The notes beneath the pieces are model-generated. The model saw only the letters and a program-made list of their open reading frames with translations. It was not told where the DNA came from and searched no databases. Shown here one piece after another: positions 1 through 9,073 of a stretch of DNA of 50,149 nucleotides. The position numbers were made by a program, and so were the translations under genes. The DNA comes from an uncultured bacterium (GTDB lineage: Bacteria > Cyanobacteriota > Vampirovibrionia > Gastranaerophilales > Gastranaerophilaceae): NCBI GenBank assembly GCA_949285255.1, contig CASDXV010000010.1:1-50149 (forward strand). The letters are read 5' to 3'. Within the stretch, counting starts at the first letter, position 1, and every line of letters begins with the position of its first letter.

Positions 1-447
1 ACCCCTTACTGCAAGAAACTCATCACTTAGACATTTATTGTTATACACTCTTGAATTTTTTTCATTTACACTCGGAGTGCTTGCTCCATTGCTTCCTCCG
101 CCGCCACCGCCTGAGCCAGTTATTGTTAATGTTACTTCATTGACACCTATGGGTATTGTCCAAGTTGTTGAACTTGTAAAAGAAATATCTTTTTCAACAT
201 AAGTTGAACCAGCTCCGGCTCCGCCGCCACCAGAGCCTTGAATAAATAAAGTATTTATTCCAATAGGAACATCAAAAGTATAAGTCCCGGGGTTAGGATA
301 AATTTCAAGCCCCTTTTTATTATCAGTCTGTACGCTGACGGTATCTTTCATCCTTTTTGTTATAACGGGAGCTAACGCCACCATAATAACTGATATTACA
401 AGCACAGCGGTTAAAAGTTCTGCCAGTGTAAAAGCTCTTTTTTTCAT
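1..447 (-). CDS. Glycine-rich prepilin-like protein (partial, C-terminus off the left edge)
   Basis: 149 residues are visible, from ATG at 447; the frame stays open to base 1. The N-terminus MKKRAFTLAELLTAV is a class III (type IV pilin) signal: a short basic leader, predicted prepilin-peptidase cleavage between Ala5 and Phe6, Glu at mature position 5, then a hydrophobic helix to about residue 27. The conserved stretch ALAPVITKRMK follows, then a beta segment (PGTYTFDVPIGINTLFIQG) ending in a glycine run, and a second such segment (TTWTIPIGVNEVTLTITG) ending in another glycine run. This closely matches the start of the 818-residue protein at 4413-6869, with many silent DNA differences, so the two are paralogues. 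Known of the family: such signals send proteins to pili or pseudopili. Function of the glycine-rich body is unknown. The leader here is 5 residues against 23 in the paralogue. Confidence 0.8.
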   Translation of the reverse strand, partial: MKKRAFTLAELLTAVLVISVIMVALAPVITKRMKDTVSVQTDNKKGLEIYPNPGTYTFDVPIGINTLFIQGSGGGGAGAGSTYVEKDISFTSSTTWTIPIGVNEVTLTITGSGGGGGGSNGASTPSVNEKNSRVYNNKCLSDEFLAVRG

Positions 448-526
448 ATTCAATTTCTCCGGTAGGTAATATAAATCCGTAGTGAAACTACGAATTATAG
501 AAATACATTAACACTAAAATTAAATT

Positions 527-739
527 ATGGCAAATTGCTCTTCAGAAATTCTTCAAACAAATTTAAAAAAATACCGCAAGGAAAAAGGTCTTACACAGCT
601 TCAGCTTGCTATAAAGTGCTCATTGTCGGTTGACCATATATCGGGCATTGAGAGGGGAAAATTTTATCCGAGTGTTAAAACAATTTTTACAATAGCTGAG
701 GTTTTAAATATTGAACCTTATAAATTTTTTATGAAATAG
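527..739 (+). CDS. Small XRE-family helix-turn-helix regulator
   Basis: A 70-residue protein that is essentially a single Cro/C1-type HTH domain: KKYRKEKGLTQLQLAIKCSL is helices 1-2, SVDHISGIERGKFYPSVKTI the recognition helix and the typical 'ERG...P' turn, and EVLNIEPYKFF the closing helix. It presumably binds DNA as a dimer. It diverges from the prepilin-like gene ending at the left edge, 79 bp away, so it could regulate that gene; this is inference from position only. No ribosome-binding site better than AAAAT is seen before ATG 527, and the start fits the domain boundary. A strong hairpin terminator follows. No partner toxin, phage gene or nuclease is adjacent. Confidence 0.8.
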   Translation: MANCSSEILQTNLKKYRKEKGLTQLQLAIKCSLSVDHISGIERGKFYPSVKTIFTIAEVLNIEPYKFFMK

Positions 740-743
740 AAAA

Positions 744-775
744 GGCGCTATAAATTAATATAGCGCCAATTTTAT
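744..775 (+). terminator. Rho-independent terminator after the XRE gene
   Basis: Perfect 9-bp inverted repeat GGCGCTATA (744-752) / TATAGCGCC (759-767), 6-nt AATTAA loop, followed by AATTTTAT. It begins 5 nt after the XRE stop codon. Confidence 0.7.
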
Positions 776-779
776 ATTT

Positions 780-835
780 GTTGCGCCTGCGGTCTTGCTC
801 ATCGCAAGCCCCAAGGCTCACTCTGTCTTATGCTT
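780..835. repeat. 56-bp direct repeat, copy 1
   Basis: Matches 906-961 over 56 bp with a single mismatch (T826 versus A952), offset 126 bp. It is much more GC-rich than the surrounding spacer. The core ATCGCAAGC...GCTCACTC also occurs, reverse-complemented and with a different linker, in the repeats near 49251 and 50052, suggesting a loose family. Confidence 0.85.
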
Positions 836-836
836 T

Positions 837-899
837 CCGCCTGTGCAATCAAAGATTGCTCCGTTCACTTCGCTTGCGCTACGCTCACAACGGCGGTCA
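837..899. repeat. Structured intergenic repeat, copy 1
   Basis: Bounded by CCGCC (837-841) and GGCGG (892-896), which can pair, enclosing a perfect small hairpin GCAATC-AAA-GATTGC. The first 24 nt are identical to 4243-4266, and the final AACGGCGGTCA (889-899) to 4294-4304. Lies between the two copies of the 56-bp direct repeat. Confidence 0.7.
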
Positions 900-905
900 T
901 CAACA

Positions 906-961
906 GTTGCGCCTGCGGTCTTGCTCATCGCAAGCCCCAAGGCTCACTCTGACTTATGCTT
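906..961. repeat. 56-bp direct repeat, copy 2, overlapping the 3' end of pckA
   Basis: Second copy of 780-835. It supplies the pckA stop codon (956-954 on the minus strand) and most of its last two codons, so the repeat appears to have entered or been retained at the gene end. Confidence 0.85.
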
Positions 962-2603
962 GAGCTTGTTTAACAACAGCTTCAAGAGCTTCAAGAGCGT
1001 CAGCAGGAAGTTTATCCAAGCCTGCTTTTTCTGTTTCTCTTGATTTAACGAATTCGATTCTGTCGTTCATACGAGCGATGAATTGTTGAGCGTATTCTTT
1101 ATTTGCAAAAGAAGCGTCAAAGCCTTCAACATCCATAATTTCTATATCTGAGAAGTTTTCCCATTTGTGGAATTTAGCGCTTCCTTCAACAATTGCTTCA
1201 ATGATACCAAGAGTGTGTTTAGGTTGAACTTTTGTACCCATAAACTCACCTGTATTTAAGATGTAGCAATCAACGCCATCTAAGATAAGTTGTTTAAATC
1301 TTGTGTAATCCATTTCAAGAGGATATACACGGAATGGGTTTGCGTAAGGTTCAACAACTAAAGCATTGGGGTCAACGCCTTTTGCAAGTCTTTCTGCGCT
1401 TGAGCGTTTTGTAGCAAGTGTTGCACCCATAGCAGAACCTAGCGATGCACCTGATAATTTAAGTACAGGAGGAATTGTCGGGTCTTTCATCAACCAGAAG
1501 ATAGCGTTAATAGGTTCATCAATTCTATCAACTCTGTTGGGTGACCAAAGTTTTGATTTAACTGCACGGCCGTTACCGTTTCTGATATCTTCAGTGATTG
1601 AGTAAGTTTTGCCGTCAGCTCCTTCAATAACACCTGCGTTTTGTTGAGTTAAGATATATTTGTTATCTTCGCAGCCCATCGGGTAATCTGCAGTTTTATC
1701 AAAGTATGCAGGTTCTAATGCGATTGTGTATTTATCATGTACGTTAATTACAAACGCGTCATCGTGAAGTACTGTGATGTCGTATTTGTTGTTGTGTTTA
1801 GCGTGAGTAATTGTTGATTTACCTGAACCTGAAAGACCAAATACTGCTACTTGGAAAGATTTTCCGCCGTCAAGGTTGTAGCGTTTCATACCACCGTGGC
1901 ATGAAGCGTAACCGTTACGAGCAGCGCAGCCCCAAGCAAGAGTAAGTGTACCTTTTTTGTGTTCACCAAAGTATCTCATACCCAAGATTGCAGCACAGTT
2001 GTGTTCAGGGTCAAAGAAAGTTAAACCGTACGGGAAGTCAGGGTGTGTCCAGTCAGGGTCTGAGAATACGAAAATGTCGCCGTCGGGGATAGCTCTTGAA
2101 TTTTCATACATTTGAGCATAGCATTCGTTAATGTATTGGAAGTTTAACATCCAAGAGTACATAACATTTTCAAAGCCTTCAGGAATTAAAAGGTGAGCTT
2201 TTACCATGAAGTCTTCTTCAAGACCTACAACGGCTTCTGTTCTGTACATTAATCTGTCGCGTGTATTGTATACTGCTTCACGGATGATAGGTAATAAATA
2301 ACCCAAATCGCAATTCGGTTCGCCTACGATTTTTCTTGCAGCAGCGCAACGGCCGACAACTGTACCGTCGTTGAATAACAATTGGTTAGCGCCTTGAGGA
2401 AGACCGATTTTTTCAGGCATATAAATAGGCATACCTGTTAATTCAACTGTTCCGGGGCTGTTTTTAGCTAATTTGTAAGCTTCTGAAACTGATTTAACAT
2501 GTTCAACATTGTTACCGTAAAAAGGAGCGGTAATAGTTGCACGTGCAGCAGAATAGAGTTTTTTTAACTCCTCTGAATTAGTAAAGTACTCAACTGTTGA
2601 CAT
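954..2603 (-). CDS. pckA: Phosphoenolpyruvate carboxykinase (ATP)
   Basis: 549 residues, the usual size of the ATP-dependent cytosolic enzyme, which interconverts oxaloacetate + ATP and phosphoenolpyruvate + CO2 + ADP at the head of gluconeogenesis (or runs in reverse to fix CO2 in fermenters). Visible are the P-loop (kinase-1a) GLSGSGKST at 256-264, the HDDAF metal-binding segment at 280-284, and conserved HGGMKRYNLDGG just before. Start ATG 2603 has AGGAG about 7 nt upstream. It stands alone on the minus strand, diverging from ahcY. Odd point: the stop codon and last two codons lie inside the 56-bp repeat at 906-961, so the C-terminal end may have been altered slightly; the catalytic core is intact. 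Confidence 0.95.
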   Translation of the reverse strand: MSTVEYFTNSEELKKLYSAARATITAPFYGNNVEHVKSVSEAYKLAKNSPGTVELTGMPIYMPEKIGLPQGANQLLFNDGTVVGRCAAARKIVGEPNCDLGYLLPIIREAVYNTRDRLMYRTEAVVGLEEDFMVKAHLLIPEGFENVMYSWMLNFQYINECYAQMYENSRAIPDGDIFVFSDPDWTHPDFPYGLTFFDPEHNCAAILGMRYFGEHKKGTLTLAWGCAARNGYASCHGGMKRYNLDGGKSFQVAVFGLSGSGKSTITHAKHNNKYDITVLHDDAFVINVHDKYTIALEPAYFDKTADYPMGCEDNKYILTQQNAGVIEGADGKTYSITEDIRNGNGRAVKSKLWSPNRVDRIDEPINAIFWLMKDPTIPPVLKLSGASLGSAMGATLATKRSSAERLAKGVDPNALVVEPYANPFRVYPLEMDYTRFKQLILDGVDCYILNTGEFMGTKVQPKHTLGIIEAIVEGSAKFHKWENFSDIEIMDVEGFDASFANKEYAQQFIARMNDRIEFVKSRETEKAGLDKLPADALEALEAVVKQAQA

Positions 2604-2715
2604 AAATTTTCTCCTATTTTGTCTACTTTATTTACTCTCGCAAATTTCTACTTCCTATGTTATCATAAACATTTTTTTTGTGTTACTATTTTTATCAATT
2701 ACAACAAGAGGATGA

Positions 2716-3990
<1,275 letters not shown>

Positions 3991-4008
3991 AACAATGTTT
4001 TATATTTG

Positions 4009-4034
4009 AGGCGCTCAAATGAGCGCCTTTTTTA
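4009..4034 (+). terminator. Rho-independent terminator after ahcY
   Basis: Perfect 8-bp stem AGGCGCTC (4009-4016) / GAGCGCCT (4021-4028), AAAT tetraloop, then a T run to 4033. Confidence 0.85.
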
Positions 4035-4412
4035 ATTCTAAAAAAAGAGGCGTAATTGTTTATCTGGAGTACGCCTCATAGAATTAAGATACGAAACCTG
4101 TGAAGTTCGAACTCTACGCCTATGGCGTTAGTGAGAACGAACAGGCATAAGGATGTGAGCACATGCACAGCGCCGATGAGGCGGTGGGCCTGTGCGACAC
4201 TGGACTTAGTTTAACACCCTATTATGCTTTCAATGTTCAATTCCGCCTGTGCAATCAAAGATTGCTTCGCTCATTGCACTTCGTTTCATTCGCAACGGCG
4301 GTCAGGAACGGTTTGCATATGCCCGCCAAACTCATCGTTTGCCGTGCCTATGCTCACACACCTTATGGAGCAGGAGTGCTCACAAAGTGCACACAAGTGC
4401 ACTAATTGTTCG
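4035..4412. other. Structure-rich spacer of decayed repeats, no gene seen
   Basis: No credible coding frame. It contains several inverted repeats: GAGGCGTA/TACGCCTC (4047-4054/4070-4077), GCACAG/CTGTGC (4165-4170/4190-4195) enclosing CGCC/GGCG, the repeat copy at 4243-4304, and the left arm of a 10-bp inverted repeat reaching the stop of the next gene. Local composition is much richer in G+C than neighbouring spacers. It could be remnants of mobile repeats or a structured RNA; sequence alone does not decide. Confidence 0.5.
4243..4304. repeat. Structured intergenic repeat, copy 2
   Basis: First 24 nt identical to 837-860 and last 11 nt identical to 889-899; the middle is diverged. It keeps the CCGCC/GGCGG outer pairing and the GCAATC-AAA-GATTGC inner hairpin. 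Both copies are preceded by TTATGCTTTC (828-837 and 4222-4231). Confidence 0.7.
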
Positions 4413-4424
4413 CTACTCCTGCTC
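4368..4424. repeat. Inverted repeat spanning the stop codon of the glycine-rich gene
   Basis: Perfect 10-bp arms GAGCAGGAGT (4368-4377) and ACTCCTGCTC (4415-4424). On the minus strand the right arm encodes the last residues (EQE) and stop of the glycine-rich protein. The interior has the direct motif GTGCACACAAGTGCAC. It could act as a weak terminator but has no T tract. Confidence 0.55.
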
Positions 4425-6869
4425 ACTTGCATCCCACCTTATCCTCAAGTACCCGTTACTTCCTGAGCCTCCGGAGCCTTGTTCAAAGGAGTCACTTACT
4501 GCACCTGCTCCTCCTCCGCCACTTCCTCCAAATTCGTTGTTTGCAACATCATGTACTCTTCCCGAGTTACCGTTAACATTACCTGATGTACAAAGATAAC
4601 TTGTAACATCAGTCAGTGTTCCATATGTACCGCTCATACCGCCGCCACATGTTACAGCAGCTGCTGCAGAGGATGTCCTTATACCAAAAGGAGCTCCTCC
4701 CACTCCCCCGTCAAAACCATAATTCCATGGGATAACATTAGCATTTACCTGAGATGGTATATTACCGTTTCTTCCTTTAAAACTACCGCTTGCAACACTG
4801 TAACTTACTTTGTTTGACTCACTTATCAAAAGTCCTAATGTTGTAGTTTGTATATTACCGTCTTGATTAATAACTCCCGACTTTCCTCCCCTTGGTCTGT
4901 ATGATGTATCATTAACACAGTTTGTTACAACAGTTGAATTTGTAGAACTTCCAATACAGTTGCTTAAATCTTCTTTTTGCTCTAACGTAGCAGCCTTACC
5001 TCCCTCACCTGCAAGAAATACTATCTTGTTATCTCCAATAATTGTAGCCGTACCGTTAAGACCGTCTTGACCCGCTGAACCTCCCGAGCCTCCCGAGCCT
5101 ACTTCAAATACAATCCTATCTCCTTCAGCTACTTTATACTTAATCTCATAATCTTTATTTGTAGAGCTGTCAACTCCTCCTACACGAGCCCCGGAGCCTC
5201 CACCCGAGCCTCCTAACATTACTCTGTAACTTATCTCAACTTTACCTGAGCCTCCTTTAGCTCCCTTTTGACATGATGAAGCAGACTTAGTCCCTCTCGG
5301 GCAAAATCCTCCCCCTCCGCCATAACTTGTATTATTACCTGCAGCAACAGGATTAGCATCAGGTGTACCTCCTGTTACTTCTCCCGCTCCTTTTCCTCCT
5401 GTTGTATCAGTACCTGCATATCCTTTACCATCTTCAGTACTTACAACCTGAGAACATCCTGAAGCAGAAGAACAAGTTGCAAGGGTAGATGTCTGAGCAC
5501 CGACACCTGATGTTGTAGCTCTGTTACCTCCAACACCACCGTTAGCATAATATGTTCCTTTAACTACTGCACCTCTTTTATGAACAATCTTTGTAGCTCC
5601 GCCCTGACTTCCGTTACTTCCCGCAGAACCGCCGTTACCTCCTGTACCTATTGTTATCTCTAAAGTATCAGAGGGAAGAACACTTATTGTCTGAGTATAC
5701 TTAGCCCCCGATGCTCCGCCGCTTCCTCCATATGGTGTCCAATCTCTTATTTCGTAGACGCAAAAAGGAATGCCGGAATGACTTGCTCTTCCTGTATTTG
5801 TACATGGTAGCCCATTGCAATACCTGTAGTTCCCGTAACCATCCTTGGCTGTAATCCATGTAAAGGTGCCATCTTGCAATGGATGGTCACTATGATGGCA
5901 ATGGCTATCACCGCCGGGCCATTGGCAATTAGTAGTAACATCATTTGCAGTAACAGCAGTAGTTGGATAATTATCATACATCATATATACATCTAAATAC
6001 TGTGGCGCTAAATATTTAAAATTAGGAGCTGGGCTTGCATTTATTATCCTCTGCATTTCAGATACTTTTAATAATCGTGCATGGTGAACAATATCCTCTT
6101 CTTTTGTAAGGTAACAAACCGCCCCCCAGTTTAGTACACCGGGCAGATAACAATCGCAATAATTTATTGCACCGATTGGCGAGCATGCCATTCTTTCTTC
6201 AGGTCTTATACTACCTGGGGCAAGTCTTATTGTAACACCTATATTTGCTCCTCCCGCAGCGTATCTGTGGCAAACTTGGCTCAGGGTAGTTGACGCAGTG
6301 ACATTTTCAGCAGGTTTTGCTATATATAAGGCTGAACCGTGTCTGCCATAACTTAATTTATCATCCATATTTTTATTGAAATAGCACAAATCTCTTCCGT
6401 TATCTGCCATGCCGGGAAGCTTGATATAAGGGCAATCTTCGCTTCCTGTTTTTCCATATCCGCCGCCTCCGCCGCCTCCTGCGCCGTAGAGAGTAAAGGT
6501 TATTTTATTAACTCCCTTTGGAATTGTCCATGTAGTGGTATTTAAAAAAGCAGCATCTTTATCTATATAGCTTGAGCCGCCTCCGCCTCCGCCGCCACCT
6601 GAACCTTGGATAAATAAAGTGTTTATACCAATTGGAACATCAAAAGTATAAGTACCCGGGTTAGCATAAATTTCAAGACCCTTTTTACTATCAGTCTGTA
6701 CTGTAATATTTTCTTTCATCCTTTTTGTTATAACAGGAGCAAGCGCCACCATAATAACTGAGATAATAAGTACAGCCGTTAGCAGCTCTGCAAGTGTAAA
6801 TGCTTTAAATTTAGTCCCCCAAAGTGCTTTTTTTAGCAGCACAAAACAGGGCTGAATGAGTTTTTTCAT
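4413..6869 (-). CDS. Large glycine-rich protein with type IV prepilin signal
   Basis: 818 residues. N-terminal basic leader, then A23|FTLAELLTAVLIISVIM, a class III signal with cleavage after Ala23 and Glu at mature position 5, followed by a hydrophobic helix. The rest is periodic: short beta-like segments (TYTFDVPIGINTLFIQG; TTWTIPKGVNKITFTLYG; KYTQTISVLPSDTLEITIG) each ending in long glycine/serine runs. This pattern is known from phage tail adhesins and the ALK glycine-rich domain, where glycines form polyglycine-II bundles; that structure is my inference. Residues about 255-395 interrupt it with a Cys/Trp/His-rich insert (QWPGGDSHCHHSDHPLQDG) of unknown fold. Many cysteines suggest disulphides outside the cytoplasm. 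A paralogue lies at the left edge. Likely a surface or pilus-associated adhesin; pilT at 22 kb is a possible partner. The stop lies in an inverted repeat. Confidence 0.75.
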   Translation of the reverse strand: MKKLIQPCFVLLKKALWGTKFKAFTLAELLTAVLIISVIMVALAPVITKRMKENITVQTDSKKGLEIYANPGTYTFDVPIGINTLFIQGSGGGGGGGGSSYIDKDAAFLNTTTWTIPKGVNKITFTLYGAGGGGGGGYGKTGSEDCPYIKLPGMADNGRDLCYFNKNMDDKLSYGRHGSALYIAKPAENVTASTTLSQVCHRYAAGGANIGVTIRLAPGSIRPEERMACSPIGAINYCDCYLPGVLNWGAVCYLTKEEDIVHHARLLKVSEMQRIINASPAPNFKYLAPQYLDVYMMYDNYPTTAVTANDVTTNCQWPGGDSHCHHSDHPLQDGTFTWITAKDGYGNYRYCNGLPCTNTGRASHSGIPFCVYEIRDWTPYGGSGGASGAKYTQTISVLPSDTLEITIGTGGNGGSAGSNGSQGGATKIVHKRGAVVKGTYYANGGVGGNRATTSGVGAQTSTLATCSSASGCSQVVSTEDGKGYAGTDTTGGKGAGEVTGGTPDANPVAAGNNTSYGGGGGFCPRGTKSASSCQKGAKGGSGKVEISYRVMLGGSGGGSGARVGGVDSSTNKDYEIKYKVAEGDRIVFEVGSGGSGGSAGQDGLNGTATIIGDNKIVFLAGEGGKAATLEQKEDLSNCIGSSTNSTVVTNCVNDTSYRPRGGKSGVINQDGNIQTTTLGLLISESNKVSYSVASGSFKGRNGNIPSQVNANVIPWNYGFDGGVGGAPFGIRTSSAAAAVTCGGGMSGTYGTLTDVTSYLCTSGNVNGNSGRVHDVANNEFGGSGGGGAGAVSDSFEQGSGGSGSNGYLRIRWDASEQE

Positions 6870-7018
6870 ACCTTATAGCTCCAGTGTAGTTAATTAATAT
6901 ATTAGATATTCTAACACCTAACTTTATAAATGTCTACAAAACATAAAAGAATATAATTTATAAAACCTAAATATTAATATCGGACAAGTTGTTTTATCAT
7001 TACCAAAAAGGGGTAAAT

Positions 7019-7372
7019 ATGACAATATTAGCTAAAGATGTGCCTTTTTATCAAATTTCGCAGGTTTCAAAATTACTCGGCATAACAAGTGACAGGCTAA
7101 GAACATATGAAGAGGAAGGGCTTGTAAAACCCTACCGTGCGCGTCACACAAAAGACGGCAAAAGACTCTTCAGCCTTGAAGAAATTGAGTGGCTTGAGAT
7201 TATAAGAGAACTAATTAAATTGGGTGTTACAATACCTGTAATACGCATTATTTTGTCTTCAAAATTCAAAGCAGGTAAAGACTTGTTAAGAGAAAGGGAT
7301 GAAAATATCCTTGAGCTTATTGAAAAACTTTACTCTCATCCTGTGTATAAAAAATTATTATCCTCAAAGTAA
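7019..7372 (+). CDS. MerR-family (HspR-like) transcriptional regulator
   Basis: About 117 residues from ATG 7019, chosen because AAAGGGG stands 5 nt upstream; an in-frame TTG at 6989 would add 10 residues with no ribosome site. The MerR winged-helix is clear: FYQISQVSKLLGITSDRLRTYEEEGLVKPYR, then the wing (GKRLFSLEEIEWLEIIREL) and a short dimerisation helix (LGVTIPVIRIIL). The C-terminal part is short, with no effector domain or cysteine cluster, as in HspR/GlnR-type members rather than metal sensors. It diverges from the glycine-rich gene and precedes sulP by 60 bp; targets cannot be read from the sequence. A TATAAT at 6952-6957 may be its -10 element. Confidence 0.85.
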   Translation: MTILAKDVPFYQISQVSKLLGITSDRLRTYEEEGLVKPYRARHTKDGKRLFSLEEIEWLEIIRELIKLGVTIPVIRIILSSKFKAGKDLLRERDENILELIEKLYSHPVYKKLLSSK

Positions 7373-7432
7373 ATTTACAAGGAAGTTTTTTTAAGATATC
7401 ATTTTTTTGACATTAACAGCAAGGAGACAAAA

Positions 7433-8983
7433 ATGATTGACTTTGCCCCCTTTAAGCATTTAAAAAAAGACTTCCCTGCATCAGTTATTGTTTTTTTGAT
7501 AGCTCTTCCGCTTGCAATAGGTATCTCAATTGCCTGTAATTTAAGCATATATTCAGGTATTGTTTCAGGCATTATAGGCGGGATTGTTGTAGGTTCACTT
7601 TCGGGCAGTTCCCTGCAGGTTTCAGGGCCTGCTGCAGGGCTTATTCTTGTTGTAATTGATATAATTCAAACCCAAGGAGTTGAAAAACTCTTTTTGATAA
7701 TATTTCTTGCGGGGCTTGTGCAGATAGTATTCGGTGTTTTGTCTTTAGGTAACTGGTTTAGGGCAATTACTCCGGCCATAATTCAAGGCATGCTGGCAGG
7801 TATCGGGGTTTCGATATTTCTTTCTCAATTTCATATAATGCTTGATTCAAAGGCGTCAGGTACTTTTCTTTCAAATATATCCGATTTATGGAGCATAATT
7901 TATAACTCCGTTTTACCTTTTGACTTTTCAAGACATCACATGGCTTGCTTTGTGGGTTTTTTAACTATTTTTATAATCATCATCTGGGATACTTTTGCCC
8001 ACAAAAAACTTAAAGCAATCCCTGCTGCTCTTGTGGCTGTTGTTATTTCATCTCTTTGTGCAAATTTAATGCACCTTGATATAAATTACATAAATATAGG
8101 TCAAAATTTTTGGTCGGATTTTTATGTTCTGAATTTTCAAACGGCTCTTGAGGGCGCAAGGTGGGCAAATGTAGCGGTTGCGGTGCTTGTTGTTACTTTT
8201 ATTGCAAGTGCGGAGACGCTTTTGACTTCAAATGCCATAGATAAAATATGTAACGATTCAAGAACGAATTACAACAAAGAAATAATAGCGCAAGGGGTTG
8301 GAAACTCTTTGTGCGGCGTGTTTGGAGCGTTACCCATAACAGGAGTAATCGTAAGGTCGGCCGCAAACATTGATGCAGGGGCAAAAACAAGAATGTCAGC
8401 CATATTACACGGAATGTGGATACTTGTTTTTGTGAGCCTTTTCCCCTCGCTTTTAAACTACATACCTATATCTGCACTTGCTTCAATACTTGTATATACA
8501 GGCTATAAACTTGTTGATATAAAAGCTGCAAAATATCTGCTTTCAGTGAGCAGGGGCGAGTTTGCAATTTATCTTATAACTTTATTTGCAATACTTTTTA
8601 CAAATCTTTTTGAGGGTATAATTTTGGGTCTTTGCGCCGCTCTTATAAAAAATGTCTACAAAGTTATGAGAGTAAATCTTAAAGTTATAGAAAACAAGGA
8701 GCAAAATAGCGTTTTGATAATGCTTTGCGGAAACATAACTTTTTTGCAGTTACCTAAGCTTATGAGCATTTTTGAAGAAATTGACGACACAAAAGAAGTC
8801 AGCGTTTGCGCTGCTAAGTTGTATTTTATGGACCATGCGGGTGTAGATTTTATCCAAAGCTGGGAGAGAAACAGGCAAAAAACAGGTGCTAAAACTCACA
8901 TCGACTGGTCAAGAATAAGACGCACCTATCCGAATTTTCATTGGAGAAAATTCCACAAAAATAGCTCTAACTCGGCTCATTAG
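7433..8983 (+). CDS. SulP-family inorganic anion transporter
   Basis: 516 residues; a multi-pass inner-membrane protein (about 10-14 hydrophobic segments to residue ~420) of the SulP/SLC26 family, which carries sulfate, bicarbonate or related anions. The N-terminal family signature is present (FPASVIVFLIALPLAIGISI, and SGPAAGLILVV), and SAETLLTSNAIDK and NSLCGVFGALPITGVIVRSAAN are the conserved central motifs. The C-terminal ~90 residues look like a short STAS domain (CGNITFLQLPKL...MDHAGVDFI), with DHAG where many members have a D-S/T-S-G phospho-site. Start ATG 7433 has AAGGAG 6 nt upstream. Bicarbonate or sulfate cannot be told apart; no carbonic anhydrase or sulfate gene is adjacent. Organisationally it stands alone. 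Confidence 0.9.
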   Translation: MIDFAPFKHLKKDFPASVIVFLIALPLAIGISIACNLSIYSGIVSGIIGGIVVGSLSGSSLQVSGPAAGLILVVIDIIQTQGVEKLFLIIFLAGLVQIVFGVLSLGNWFRAITPAIIQGMLAGIGVSIFLSQFHIMLDSKASGTFLSNISDLWSIIYNSVLPFDFSRHHMACFVGFLTIFIIIIWDTFAHKKLKAIPAALVAVVISSLCANLMHLDINYINIGQNFWSDFYVLNFQTALEGARWANVAVAVLVVTFIASAETLLTSNAIDKICNDSRTNYNKEIIAQGVGNSLCGVFGALPITGVIVRSAANIDAGAKTRMSAILHGMWILVFVSLFPSLLNYIPISALASILVYTGYKLVDIKAAKYLLSVSRGEFAIYLITLFAILFTNLFEGIILGLCAALIKNVYKVMRVNLKVIENKEQNSVLIMLCGNITFLQLPKLMSIFEEIDDTKEVSVCAAKLYFMDHAGVDFIQSWERNRQKTGAKTHIDWSRIRRTYPNFHWRKFHKNSSNSAH

Positions 8984-9012
8984 CCCATGTGTAACAATTA
9001 TCCTTTGACTTA

Positions 9013-9041
9013 TTGACTTCAAAATATGTGGATTTGATAAT
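9013..9041 (+). promoter_or_regulatory. Sigma-70-type promoter for the GH13 gene
   Basis: TTGACT (9013-9018), 17-nt spacer, GATAAT (9036-9041). This gives an expected start near 9048, about 26 nt before ATG 9074. Confidence 0.6.
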
Positions 9042-9073
9042 AAAAATATTAATTAAAATATGAAAGACTATTT

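Noticed and set aside
778-1043. Two overlapping plus-strand frames in the repeat region
   Set aside because: They consist of translated repeat sequence with no conserved protein pattern, and one overlaps the well-supported end of pckA.
4081-4130. tRNA-like T-loop GTTCGAAC after ahcY
   Set aside because: No acceptor, D or anticodon stems can be built around it; it is a short palindrome.
4163-4599. Three open plus-strand frames, 80-116 codons
   Set aside because: They lie in the repeat-rich spacer and antisense to the glycine-rich gene, with skewed composition (Leu/Pro/Ser-rich) and no ribosome sites.
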